A stretch of DNA of 64,000 nt from Flavobacterium sp. 9 (GCF_002754195.1 NZ_PEEU01000001.1:5704001-5768000), one strand, 5' to 3'; positions 25,485 to 34,503 are shown, numbered from the stretch's first letter. The notes: a model not told the origin generated them from the sequence alone. Program-made: numbers and translations.

Positions 25485-25520
25485 ATACTTATTTTTAAAT
25501 AAGTATTTAAAAATAAGTAT
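25485..25520 (-). promoter_or_regulatory. Palindrome plus third half-site upstream of the TlpA-like gene
   Basis: ATACTTATTT and AAATAAGTAT (25485-25494, 25497-25506) form a 10-base palindrome with a 2-base centre, and an exact third half-site AAATAAGTAT follows at 25511-25520. They lie 34-69 bases upstream of the start codon, a position suited to an operator. Confidence 0.4.
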
Positions 25521-25589
25521 TTTTTAAGAATAAAACTATAAAATGATATTATTTGTAAAATCTGCCGTTTTAACCGGAAATCTCAAAAT

Positions 25590-25632
25590 TTCACCTACAT
25601 CATTTCACCTACATCATTTCACCTACATCATT
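25590..25632. repeat. Three 14-base direct repeats
   Basis: The unit CACCTACATCATTT occurs three times in a row, the last overlapping the final codons and stop of the AAA+ ATPase gene. The array probably grew by slippage from the end of that gene and leaves the reading frame unchanged except at its tail. Confidence 0.75.
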
Positions 25633-26927
25633 TTACCTTCTTTTGCATATTCTTTTTTAATTCCCTGAAGCAGATGATTTAAGTTGATACTTTCATTTTT
25701 ATCTTCTAAAGTTCGCAGACAAGCATATTGAATAATATTGACAATATTAGCGCCTGTAATATCGTATTTTTTTGAAAGTTCATTAAGGTTTACATCTTCA
25801 GCAATCTTAATTCCTTTAGGCAGATTATTTTTCCAAAGCTGTAAACGCTCTCCATACGAAGGCACTTCAAACTCAATTATAGATTGAAATCTTCGGGTAA
25901 AAGCGGTATCAATATTGGTTTTAAAATTAGAAGCCAAAATCACTAATCCCGGATGATTTTCGATACGTTGCAGTAAATACGAAACTTCCTGATTGGCGTA
26001 TTTGTCGTGTGCATCCCGAACATTTGTTCTTTTTCCGAAAACGGCATCAGCTTCATCAAAAAATAGAATCCAGTCTTTGTCTGCGGCTTTGTCAAAAAGA
26101 GAAGAAAGATTTTTTTCGGTCTCGCCAATGTATTTCGAAATTACCATTGACAAATCAATTCTATAAACATCTCTTTGAGTATATTTTCCTAAAAGTGAAG
26201 CCGTAAGTGTTTTTCCGGTTCCCGGTGTTCCGTAAAACATGACTCTGAAACCGGGTTTTATTTTGGCTTTCATATCCCATTCATGCAACAGAATTTCGTT
26301 GAATTTAAGCCAGGTTTCTATTTCTTTTATCTGATTTAAAGTATTCGAATTAAGAACCAAATCGTCCCAATCTAATTGCGTTTCTATTAATTGCGCAGGG
26401 AAAGTACTGCTCAATTGAGGTTTCAGGATTTTTCCGGTTATGAATTTTTCAATGTATTCCTCTTCTAAGATTAATAAACCACTTAGTTTAGGTTCACCAT
26501 TGGGAACAGATTCTATTTTTATAATGCCTTTATGATAAAGATAAGATTGATTGTGCAGGTAATTATAGAATGAAATTCGGTTTTCCAGATCATTTCCGGC
26601 AACTAAAAACTGAGCCGTTTCTCCGGTTGGTAAAATTCCTCGATGATTTTTTGTTTTCAGTCCGCCAAACTCAGGCAGTTCACCGCCATTTGGTAAATAT
26701 TCGGCAATAATCGAACTCAAAAAATCAGGCTTCATATGTGGAACGAGAGATAATCCCAAGATAAGAATATCAATTTCAGACAGATTATTTTCGATGATAA
26801 ATTCGTCAACAAAACCATTTGAACCAAGTTGATTTAAAACAGGTTTTTCTATTTGATTCTCAACCTGAAAAAGAGCATCAAGCTGAAACGCAAATTGGTT
26901 TTTTAGGTATGTGAATATATTTTCCAT
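25623..26927 (-). CDS. eCIS AAA+ ATPase (Afp15-like)
   Basis: The 434-residue protein has an N-terminal region of about 200 residues and a C-terminal AAA+ module: Walker A GTPGTGKT near 230, Walker B WILFFDEADAVFG near 288, sensor region LASNF and the arginine finger FTRRFQ. ATPases of this class accompany nearly all eCIS loci (Afp15/PVC15) and are thought to act in assembly or cargo loading, although it is not part of the final particle. It is the last gene of the eCIS block and begins one base after the CHAP hydrolase gene stop, which argues for one transcript. It is shorter than Afp15. Confidence 0.88.
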   Translation of the reverse strand: MENIFTYLKNQFAFQLDALFQVENQIEKPVLNQLGSNGFVDEFIIENNLSEIDILILGLSLVPHMKPDFLSSIIAEYLPNGGELPEFGGLKTKNHRGILPTGETAQFLVAGNDLENRISFYNYLHNQSYLYHKGIIKIESVPNGEPKLSGLLILEEEYIEKFITGKILKPQLSSTFPAQLIETQLDWDDLVLNSNTLNQIKEIETWLKFNEILLHEWDMKAKIKPGFRVMFYGTPGTGKTLTASLLGKYTQRDVYRIDLSMVISKYIGETEKNLSSLFDKAADKDWILFFDEADAVFGKRTNVRDAHDKYANQEVSYLLQRIENHPGLVILASNFKTNIDTAFTRRFQSIIEFEVPSYGERLQLWKNNLPKGIKIAEDVNLNELSKKYDITGANIVNIIQYACLRTLEDKNESINLNHLLQGIKKEYAKEGKMM

Positions 26928-26928
26928 T

Positions 26929-27750
26929 TTATGCTACTAATGATTCAATTGAAAAAAAGTCAATTTTGGATTGTTTAAAGTTTCTGATTCTGTTCATGAC
27001 AGCGTTTCCATTATGTGAACCATCAGAATTTGTATTTCCTTCTATAGTTTCAATGATATCGCCGTGAACTGCAGTTACAATTCCTGTATGAATCCAATCG
27101 TTTGGTGTTTTTTGAAGCAGAAATATATCTGCTGGTTTTATCAAAGCCGAATTCGTTCTTGCCGTTTGATAACGAGTCAGTATTTTTTTCTGAAGACCAG
27201 TTGCACCAACAATATCACAACTGTAAGTTAACGGCATCAGGTTTTTAAAGTTTTTTCCCTGAACAGAAGCCGCCTGATCGATAATTGCCTCAACAAAGCC
27301 CATACACCAAAACCAGTCTGTTCCTTCATGACCGTCCATATAACTTCGTACCCAAGGTCCGGTATTACTTTGATTGTTGATTGTAAGTTCAAAAGGATGA
27401 TTTTTGAGATGGTTTTGAGCCGTATTGAGAATTAATTCTCTTAGATTGCTTCCTGATATTGGACTTTCAAAAGCTTTTTTGAGTGGCGACGCAAGTTTTT
27501 CGAACAAGTTTTGATCTACATTTCCGTTTTGAGGCAAACCGCTGAATTTTTGATAATTCAATACAGCCTTTTCTGTTGCAGGACCAAAATCGCCATCAAT
27601 ACCCGTTGCCGTTGCCGAACCAGGATTCTGCATAGCAAATAAATTAAGCCAGGACTGAATTTTTTCGACGTCTTTCTTGTTGTTGTTTGCTCCGTTTCTT
27701 TGTTGTGTCGCTTTAATAAGCAGTTCTTTTTGGTAGAATGTTTTTTGCAT
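26929..27750 (-). CDS. Peptidoglycan-binding / CHAP-like hydrolase in the eCIS locus
   Basis: The 273-residue protein has a PG_binding_1 domain at 25-90 (IQSWLNLFAMQ, GIDGDFGPATEKAVLNYQ) and a C-terminal cysteine hydrolase of the CHAP/NlpC type: Cys near 147 in DWFWCMGF, His near 219 in IHTGIV, and IETIEGNTN. It would cut peptide bonds in peptidoglycan. No signal peptide is present. Within the eCIS operon it may be a cargo toxin against bacteria, a protein that opens the producer wall, or part of particle release. An inverted repeat at 27838-27869 lies between it and the preceding DUF4157 gene. Confidence 0.8.
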   Translation of the reverse strand: MQKTFYQKELLIKATQQRNGANNNKKDVEKIQSWLNLFAMQNPGSATATGIDGDFGPATEKAVLNYQKFSGLPQNGNVDQNLFEKLASPLKKAFESPISGSNLRELILNTAQNHLKNHPFELTINNQSNTGPWVRSYMDGHEGTDWFWCMGFVEAIIDQAASVQGKNFKNLMPLTYSCDIVGATGLQKKILTRYQTARTNSALIKPADIFLLQKTPNDWIHTGIVTAVHGDIIETIEGNTNSDGSHNGNAVMNRIRNFKQSKIDFFSIESLVA

Positions 27751-27837
27751 GACTTTATTTTTTTAAATGTTTTCAAATTATTGTCTATACAATCTCTCCA
27801 GTTTTTATTTTATTTTGGTCGCCCTGAAGATTGAATT

Positions 27838-27869
27838 ATTATTAACTTTTTTATTCTTTCGTTAATAAT
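27838..27869 (-). terminator. Intercistronic hairpin in the eCIS effector region
   Basis: ATTATTAAC (27838-27846) and GTTAATAAT (27861-27869) form a stem in the 143-base gap between the large DUF4157 gene and the CHAP gene. It could attenuate transcription or protect mRNA; no strong T run on the minus strand. Confidence 0.35.
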
Positions 27870-27893
27870 GAAAGCGGTAAATCATTAGCACTT

Positions 27894-30800
27894 TTATGGT
27901 GGTGTATTTAATCTTAAAAATTCATTAATCTTAGCAACAAGCGCAGCCCTTGCCTGAGTTTCTCTTCTCATCATCGTTCTTCTAAATCCAGTATCAACAG
28001 GAATATTCAATTCAGCGTGACGAGTCCATTGTGAATACGATTTTGAACCTTTTGATGAATTTGCTCTGGGGCTTAATGCGGCAAAGTTGTCTATTAAGTT
28101 TAAAACAGCAATTTTTTGTTCAGTAGTCAGAAAGTTAAAATCAGACATTTGTACAATTGTTGCAAATGGTATAATATGATCCGCATGTGCAGTACCGTCA
28201 ACAGTTAACGATAAAAAGGCAGGGTCTGGAGCAGTAGATGGTAATAGGGATTGTGCCCAAGATTGTATTTCCGGAGAAGGCGTTTGGCTTCTCAAATATT
28301 CATTATCTTCATTTATAATGATTATTTCTCCAGTACTTATTTTGGTAACAAAATTACTAAATACAGTACTGAATTTACCACTTTGTCTACGGAATCTATA
28401 AGAAACTAAACCTTGTCTTTCTGGTTCTACTATTTCAGCTACATAAGATCCTGTTATATAAGGAGCTTTAATATGTTGTCCAATACTTACAGGTGAGCTG
28501 CCTCCCGGAATGAGTTTTTCCCAAGTTCCTTGTGCAATACCTTCATTTATAGTTGAGGTATTATAGGCAATAGTTGAAGTAGGGTGATTTAAAATTTTCA
28601 TTGTTAATTGTTGTGTAGCTGCATTTTTTGCAGTAACTAAATAATAGGTATCATTTGGTTTATCCAACAACAAATCTTGAATATTTATTTCAGCTCCTGA
28701 TTTAGAAATGTGTATAACAGACCTCTGAACATAGGTGAAATCCCAATTTTCTCCACCATCGGTAACAGATGAAATATTAATAACATTAGCATGATCGGTA
28801 TTGACTTTATTTTTAACTGCCTCTGCTTCTTCCTGAGTAATTTGTCCTCCGTCTTTTTCTTTTTCAGATTCACTATTAATTTCAGCTAAAGCTCCCGCAA
28901 TTGGGCCACCTGCTGTTGCTGCTTCAGGTTGGCTTCTTCCCATTACTCTGTCCAATAAAGCCATTCCTCTGTCAACAGCTTGATTCACCAACCATGTAAG
29001 CGCTTCATCAACCATTTGTTGTACAGAAATAATCATTTCGCCAATTCTTGCGCCAATTCCGGTTAAGCCAACCTGATTTGCCAGGAATCCTATTACGACA
29101 GGCATAGCTTGTCCCATTGTTCTTTCGAGATAATTGGCTGCTGTGGCGACATTACCTCGGGCAAGATCTGCAACTCCGTTGACAAACGAATTGACAACTT
29201 CGAGCATTTCACGTAAGTATTTTATAAAACTTTGTATCGCATTAAAGAAAGCCATAGCGCCGTTTATCACCGCCATGATTCCGGTTGGATCTAACATGCT
29301 TAAAAGCCTAGCGGTAATTCTATTCACAATGCGTTCCATGACAAAGTTTTTCACAGCATCGAGAACGGTATTCCATAAATTACTAAGCTGTTCTTGTATT
29401 TTATCCCAAATGGCCGCCATACCGCGTTCCTGAACATCTTTTATAAATGTCCAGATGCCTTCGAGCGTATTAATCGCGCTGCGGATTCTGGCAACTCTTG
29501 CAGCACCAATTCGAGGATGTGCGGCAAGTTTTTCCCAGATTTTTTCCATCGAGATATTCAGCACTTGTAATACCCAGGCAATAACACCGCGTAGAGAGAA
29601 ATCAGTAAGTACCGGAATATTGGCATCTTTCAACTCGCTCATCAGCCAGCCGGTTACACCATTGATTAAATGGGTTACAATATTGTCAAAGAATTGTATA
29701 AATCCTTGTTTAAGCGCTCGCAATATATTTTTCAAGAAACCAATTGGATCTTTCTTGATGTCTTCAATAGCTTCTAATGCTCTTGTAATGATATTTCCGA
29801 TGAGGTCAAAAGGGAAATTCATGATTTCGAGAATGGCTATAATTACAATTCTGACAATTTCTGCCACAAAAGCGATTAGTCGGCCAATAGGTTCTCCAAA
29901 TTTGTCAATGATTCTCAAGAAAGCATCTAGCGGATGAATAAGATCATTGATAGTCATCGAATCCCAAATATCAGTAAAGAGCTGTATTATTGATTGTGGC
30001 GTCATGTTGAGCGCTGCTACTGCGGCTTCAACTTCGCCTGCAATTCTGGCTATTGCACCAGATTCAACCATTTGTGCATATTGTTCTTCTCCGCCATCCA
30101 TGAGGCTCATAAATCCTCTTATTAGATTTGGAATTGTACGTGGTACAGCTTCTTGTGTAAAAGGATCTTTACCAATAATTACTTTCACAAGCGAATAACC
30201 TCTTACAGTTGCAGCTTGCGAAGACAGCCATCCTAATAGTGAATCCTTAACAAGTTCTAATACTTTTAGCGCTACGCCTGAGGCAAAATCCCAAACCTTT
30301 TGCAGGAATGTTCCCGCCTGAGTGGCAAGCGCAGAAAGACTATCGCCAATGTTTGCCAGATTTGCAGGCTGAATGGCATTCCAGGCTGCAGTTATAAGTC
30401 CGCGAAGTTCACCTAATAAAGAATTGAAAGTTCCAACCTGAGTATCAAGCCAGTCAGCAGTTTTTTGAAGCGTGCCTTTTTCACGCATTTGCTCAAGCTC
30501 TGTTTGCTTGTCTATCAGGATTAAGAAATCTTCTAATATTTCGACCGTTGTTGAATTGACTGCCACATCGCGAAGCGGATCGTATTTGATTATTTTTTTG
30601 ATTAATGACCACGCTTTGTTTTCTGCAAGTAAAGGTTCTGCAACACCAATTAAAGCTTCTTTTATCCAGGTAATTACCTGATCAACAAGCGAAGTTGCGA
30701 AAGTAGTTACGCGATTTACTAAGTCATTAAATTTAGTTCTGGCAACATCTATAAAAGTTGTAACCGAAGATTCGTCCCAGGCATCCTGAACGAGTTTGAG

Positions 30801-32039
30801 TAACGAATCCATACTAAGACCCAATTCGCTCAAACGAGTATTGACCCAATCAAAAACGCGATCAATAATACCATATTCTTGCAATTTATCGAATATGGCT
30901 GTCCCAAAAGGAACCAATCCCATAAACCCTTCGATAAGATTAATGGCATTTCTTTCGACATTTACATCATTCAATGGATCGTAACCTGCTACAACTGTAA
31001 GAAGCGTATAACCGGGAACATGTCTGACGTTGTTTTTTATAAAATCAGGAATCGCAAAGGACAATAACGAACCCTGAATCATTTCGGGAGCAGGGGAGAT
31101 TGGTTCCGCTTTTTTTCTAATAGCTGCTCCTTGCTGTACTGTATGTGTTAATTCGTGGGCGAGTAAATGTTTACCGTCTTTTGAATTTGGATTGTATTTT
31201 CCTTCGTTAAAATAAATATTGTTTCCCGTTGCAAAAGCCTGCGCACCCAATTGCTTATTCATTTGAACAGCATTGGAATCATTGTGTATGCGAACATTGC
31301 TGAAATCGGCTCCAATGCCTGATTCCATTTCGGATTTTACTTTTCCGGATAGAGGAGAACCGCCGCCTTTACTGCTGTTTAAATTGGATTCTAAATTAGA
31401 ATTATCACTAGGATTGGCATCGCCGGAAGGGCTTTTTTGTATTTGTTTATCCTCGTCTTTGCCTTGTTTATCTTCTTCTTTTTTCTGTTGTAAATTTTCT
31501 TCTTCTCCTTTATTTTTATTTTGGATTAAAGGTTTAAGTGAAAGTGTTTTTTTTGAGGCAGTTTCTGTTTTTTTGACTTCTGTCTTTTTCTGAATTGTCT
31601 CCTCTTTCTTCTGAACTTTATCTTCGAGTTTATGCTGAATTAAAGTTTTTGAAGAAAAAGCCGGATTGATTTCTCGTTTTTCCGGTATTCTGGAATCGAG
31701 TTTATTTTGAATTAATTCCTCTTTTAGCTGTACAATAGGTGTTATGGTTTGGGCTACAGTTTTTCGCTGAATTTGTTTGTTTTGCTCTTCTTGTTTTTGA
31801 ACATTACCTGCCAATCTTTTTTGTACTACCGGCGATGGCGAAAAGAAAGTGTCTGCTTTTGCTGTTTGTTTATTAGCAACCACTTGGTCTGCAACTCTAT
31901 CGGCTTCAACTTCAAATTTATCGTTAGATTTTCCTATATTCAATTTTGCCTGTACCCCAAAAAAAGATTCCTTCCCCTTGTCATGATGTGACGCGGAGTG
32001 CGAAGGATTCGTATTTGTTTTTTTGGTTAAGACTGGCAT
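27894..32039 (-). CDS. eCIS-core (DUF4157) protein with C-terminal HNH-like nuclease domain
   Basis: The 1381-residue protein has a low-complexity Lys/Gln-rich N-terminus, then an eCIS-core DUF4157 domain at 220-305 (SGIGADFSNVRIHNDS, YFNEGKYNP, and the zinc-protease motif HELTHTVQQ near 295). The long middle is helical and amphipathic, with three diverged repeats (GYDPLNDVNVERNAINLI and two others). The last 105 residues hold DHIIPF near 1287 followed by NLIDNFAALSPRANSSKGSK, the pattern of HNH/His-Me nucleases. It reads like a delivered toxin: a leader domain for eCIS, a translocation or scaffold region and a nuclease tip. No immunity gene was recognised downstream. Confidence 0.82.
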   Translation of the reverse strand: MPVLTKKTNTNPSHSASHHDKGKESFFGVQAKLNIGKSNDKFEVEADRVADQVVANKQTAKADTFFSPSPVVQKRLAGNVQKQEEQNKQIQRKTVAQTITPIVQLKEELIQNKLDSRIPEKREINPAFSSKTLIQHKLEDKVQKKEETIQKKTEVKKTETASKKTLSLKPLIQNKNKGEEENLQQKKEEDKQGKDEDKQIQKSPSGDANPSDNSNLESNLNSSKGGGSPLSGKVKSEMESGIGADFSNVRIHNDSNAVQMNKQLGAQAFATGNNIYFNEGKYNPNSKDGKHLLAHELTHTVQQGAAIRKKAEPISPAPEMIQGSLLSFAIPDFIKNNVRHVPGYTLLTVVAGYDPLNDVNVERNAINLIEGFMGLVPFGTAIFDKLQEYGIIDRVFDWVNTRLSELGLSMDSLLKLVQDAWDESSVTTFIDVARTKFNDLVNRVTTFATSLVDQVITWIKEALIGVAEPLLAENKAWSLIKKIIKYDPLRDVAVNSTTVEILEDFLILIDKQTELEQMREKGTLQKTADWLDTQVGTFNSLLGELRGLITAAWNAIQPANLANIGDSLSALATQAGTFLQKVWDFASGVALKVLELVKDSLLGWLSSQAATVRGYSLVKVIIGKDPFTQEAVPRTIPNLIRGFMSLMDGGEEQYAQMVESGAIARIAGEVEAAVAALNMTPQSIIQLFTDIWDSMTINDLIHPLDAFLRIIDKFGEPIGRLIAFVAEIVRIVIIAILEIMNFPFDLIGNIITRALEAIEDIKKDPIGFLKNILRALKQGFIQFFDNIVTHLINGVTGWLMSELKDANIPVLTDFSLRGVIAWVLQVLNISMEKIWEKLAAHPRIGAARVARIRSAINTLEGIWTFIKDVQERGMAAIWDKIQEQLSNLWNTVLDAVKNFVMERIVNRITARLLSMLDPTGIMAVINGAMAFFNAIQSFIKYLREMLEVVNSFVNGVADLARGNVATAANYLERTMGQAMPVVIGFLANQVGLTGIGARIGEMIISVQQMVDEALTWLVNQAVDRGMALLDRVMGRSQPEAATAGGPIAGALAEINSESEKEKDGGQITQEEAEAVKNKVNTDHANVINISSVTDGGENWDFTYVQRSVIHISKSGAEINIQDLLLDKPNDTYYLVTAKNAATQQLTMKILNHPTSTIAYNTSTINEGIAQGTWEKLIPGGSSPVSIGQHIKAPYITGSYVAEIVEPERQGLVSYRFRRQSGKFSTVFSNFVTKISTGEIIIINEDNEYLRSQTPSPEIQSWAQSLLPSTAPDPAFLSLTVDGTAHADHIIPFATIVQMSDFNFLTTEQKIAVLNLIDNFAALSPRANSSKGSKSYSQWTRHAELNIPVDTGFRRTMMRRETQARAALVAKINEFLRLNTPP

Positions 32040-32042
32040 ATT

Positions 32043-33410
32043 TTATTGACTTACACTATAACTTGATTTTAAAGCTGAACTGGATCTTGAATATATTCTA
32101 ATGAAATATTTATCTCCGGGAGTAACACTTGCAATCTTAAATTCTAAGGTCGAAGGAATATTATCCGGCGATAGTCTTTTTGAACCTATATTAGTGTCAT
32201 CGAACCGACCACATTTTATAACCTGAGCACTGAAATCTTCTTTAATCCAGGAGGCAGGAGGTTCCATATAATCTACATCAATAACTATTTTTAAAGCATC
32301 ACTTTTAGAAGGGATAAAAGTTTCTGTATAACAGGTATTGTGATAATCAGAACACGAGCCGGATAAAGTTAAGGTTGTTGTTGTACCACAATCCGAATCT
32401 GATAGTTTTTGAACATTATTTGTTGTCTTGCTGCCTGTTTGCTGTATCGTATGTGTGAGTTCATGCGCAAGCAAATGTTTTCCTTCTTTGGATTCCGGGT
32501 TGTATTTTCCTTTATTAAAATAAACATCATTACCATGCGTAAAAGCCTGTGCGCCCAACTCTTCGCTCATTTTAACGGCTTTGCTGTCTGTGTGGATGTT
32601 TACATTACTAAAATCAGCTCCAAAACCAGATTCCATTTCTTGCTTTGTGTTTTTGTCCATTCCATTTCCACCGCCTTTTGAGCTGTTAAGGTCACTTTCA
32701 ACTCCTTCATTTACAGTGTTCGAATCTTTTGATTTTGCCTGAACCGGTTTTTTCTCTTCCTTTTTTTCTTCTTTTTTCTGAGCCTTTTTGTCTTCGCCCT
32801 CACAATCAGCACATTTTTTTTGGACTTTCTTGTCGTCTTCTTTTCCGCCCTTTTTCTGAACTTTTTTATCTTCTTCCTTATCGGATTTCTTTTGGACTTT
32901 CTTGTCGTCCTCTTTTTCGCCTTTTTTCTGAACTTTTTTATCCTCTTCTTTATCGGATTTCTTTTGGACTTTTTTGTCGTCCTCTTTTTCGCCTTTTTTC
33001 TGAACTTTTTTGTCTTCTTCCTTGTCAGATTTTTTTTGGACTTTCTTGTCGTCTTCTTTTTCGCCCTTTTTCTGTACTTTTTTATCTTCGTCTTTATCAG
33101 ATTTCTTTTGGACTTTTTTGTCTTCTTCTTTTTCTTTGCCCTTTTTTTGTAAAAGTTTTTCTTGTGCCAAATCTTGTTTTTGAACCGATGAAATGGTTTC
33201 TGAAATAGGTTTTTGCTGCACAGCTTCTTCGCTTCTTGATTGCAATAAACCGCCAGTTTTACGTTTGTTAACGACTTTATCAGCAACATTATCGGCTTCG
33301 GTTTCAAACTTATCTCCGGGAGTTCCTGTAGTTAGTTTCTTTTGGATTTTTGGTCCAAAAAAAGGAGAAGGAGAGGAGTTAGCTATTTTTTTTTGTTCAA
33401 ATTCTCTCAT
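32043..33410 (-). CDS. eCIS-core (DUF4157) protein with a Lys/Glu/Asp repeat tract
   Basis: The 455-residue protein has an N-terminus similar to that of its larger neighbour, then about ten 13-residue units built on EEDKKVQKK at roughly 95-215, ending in a CADC pair. A DUF4157 domain follows at about 240-325 with HELTHTIQQ near 316. The last 120 residues are a Cys-containing beta-rich domain (CGTTTTLTLSGSC, YNTC-like loop, FIRIYSRSS) of unknown role, perhaps an effector. DUF4157 is the most frequent cargo-associated domain of eCIS loci. The next gene starts four bases downstream. Confidence 0.85.
   Translation of the reverse strand: MREFEQKKIANSSPSPFFGPKIQKKLTTGTPGDKFETEADNVADKVVNKRKTGGLLQSRSEEAVQQKPISETISSVQKQDLAQEKLLQKKGKEKEEDKKVQKKSDKDEDKKVQKKGEKEDDKKVQKKSDKEEDKKVQKKGEKEDDKKVQKKSDKEEDKKVQKKGEKEDDKKVQKKSDKEEDKKVQKKGGKEDDKKVQKKCADCEGEDKKAQKKEEKKEEKKPVQAKSKDSNTVNEGVESDLNSSKGGGNGMDKNTKQEMESGFGADFSNVNIHTDSKAVKMSEELGAQAFTHGNDVYFNKGKYNPESKEGKHLLAHELTHTIQQTGSKTTNNVQKLSDSDCGTTTTLTLSGSCSDYHNTCYTETFIPSKSDALKIVIDVDYMEPPASWIKEDFSAQVIKCGRFDDTNIGSKRLSPDNIPSTLEFKIASVTPGDKYFIRIYSRSSSALKSSYSVSQ
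32785..33135 (-). repeat. In-frame 39-base tandem repeats inside the DUF4157 gene
   Basis: Alternating units of 39 bases encode KSDKEEDKKVQKK and KGEKEDDKKVQKK; pairs form a 78-base higher-order repeat. Open frames on the other frames and strand here are products of the repeat. The tract can gain or lose units without a frameshift. Confidence 0.85.
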
Positions 33411-33450
33411 GATTTATTATTTTACCATCTTGAATTAATAATTTGTTTCA

Positions 33451-34311
33451 CTAAACAAACTGCAGATTATTCGCCACAACACCTTCTTTCTCTAATGCGT
33501 TTTTTATTTGCATATACCAATACGGAAATATTTTAGAGAGCCGAAGTTCAATCTCGTCAACAACATATTTTTCATATTTTTTCATTCCAAAAAAATGAGA
33601 ATACCCAATATTATCTGCATATTTTCCTTGTTCTGTTATGTTTTCTCCTTTCAATAATATTGTAGGATCATTGTTTTTATAATTCAAAAGCGATGCAAGT
33701 GTATATTGTTCGATTAAAATACAAGTCTCATAACCTTCTTGTTTCAATACAGAAAAGTTGTTTTGGTTTTCAACGTATATTTTCTCCAAATCATAATAGC
33801 TTTTTATAAATTCATCGCGAAGCTTGAGATCGTTAAAACCGAATATTCCGCAATTATATGAATAGCCCAAATTGTTATGCCAATAAGGCAAGTTATTGGT
33901 GTATTTATTAAAAAATTCCACTTGCTTCTTGTAATGAATTTCATAAGTATCTTCCTTGCGTTCTACTATTACATCATCAAAACTAAAATCTATTTTTTTC
34001 TTTATAAATATGTCGGTGTCTACGTGAACAAATGGTTTTGTTTGTAGTTCCATAGCATTAATTTTAGATTTCATCCAAAGTTCAATTCTGTTGTCATTAT
34101 GCACTTTGGTAACCGCACAAGGAAGCATATACAAAAACTTAAAGCCAACTTCATCTACATAAAGCTCAATTTCATCATACCACAAATGACTATATAAGAC
34201 ACTTAGAGCAGTCATGTATATAGTTTCCTTTAGTTTGTCTCCCATATTCCATCGATTATTTGTTATAGGACGCACATCAAGGCTATAAATCATCTTGTGT
34301 CGTTGTTTCAT
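33451..34311 (-). CDS. Glycosyltransferase-like protein (DUF6734 type), copy 1
   Basis: The 286-residue protein begins MIYSLDVRPITNNRW and has the motif FVHVDTDIFIKK, with Asp98-Thr-Asp100 as a GT-A-type metal site. A later motif, YSYNCGIFGFND, resembles the acceptor-side region of such enzymes. It is strongly similar to the next gene over its whole length. There is no signal peptide. It lies inside the eCIS operon between structural and DUF4157 genes, so it may be cargo that glycosylates a target, may modify the particle, or may be a passenger. Family name is from recollection; function is untested. Confidence 0.65.
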   Translation of the reverse strand: MKQRHKMIYSLDVRPITNNRWNMGDKLKETIYMTALSVLYSHLWYDEIELYVDEVGFKFLYMLPCAVTKVHNDNRIELWMKSKINAMELQTKPFVHVDTDIFIKKKIDFSFDDVIVERKEDTYEIHYKKQVEFFNKYTNNLPYWHNNLGYSYNCGIFGFNDLKLRDEFIKSYYDLEKIYVENQNNFSVLKQEGYETCILIEQYTLASLLNYKNNDPTILLKGENITEQGKYADNIGYSHFFGMKKYEKYVVDEIELRLSKIFPYWYMQIKNALEKEGVVANNLQFV

Positions 34312-34351
34312 ATATAGCTATTTATAGTTTAACTCTTTAAACGTAATCGTC

Positions 34352-34503
34352 TTAACACATAGAAACATAGATTTTGTAAGCTCGAAAAAAGGCGTTTCAC
34401 TTTTTTAAAACACATCCCGAAGCTTCGGGACTAACTATGTGAAAGAAATGTATTTTTTTATTACATTCTTTTTTTAATTAAAATCTATGTTTCTATGTGT
34501 TAA
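34352..34503. repeat. Palindromic MITE-like element
   Basis: A perfect 24-base inverted repeat (34352-34375 against 34480-34503) bounds 152 bases that contain no open frame. In its centre is a second palindrome TCCCGAAGCTTCGGGA near 34408. The element fills the gap between two paralogous glycosyltransferase genes. It is the structure of a non-coding mobile repeat or a large hairpin terminator. No target-site duplication was defined. Confidence 0.75.

Noticed and set aside
29134..29937. Plus-strand frames opposite the large DUF4157 gene
   Set aside because: Composition is that of antisense translation of a helical protein; no start signals or family motifs.
32711..33307. Long open frames on both strands over the Lys/Glu/Asp tract
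   Set aside because: They are by-products of the 39-base repeat; the frame with an intact DUF4157 domain and HELTH motif is the real one.
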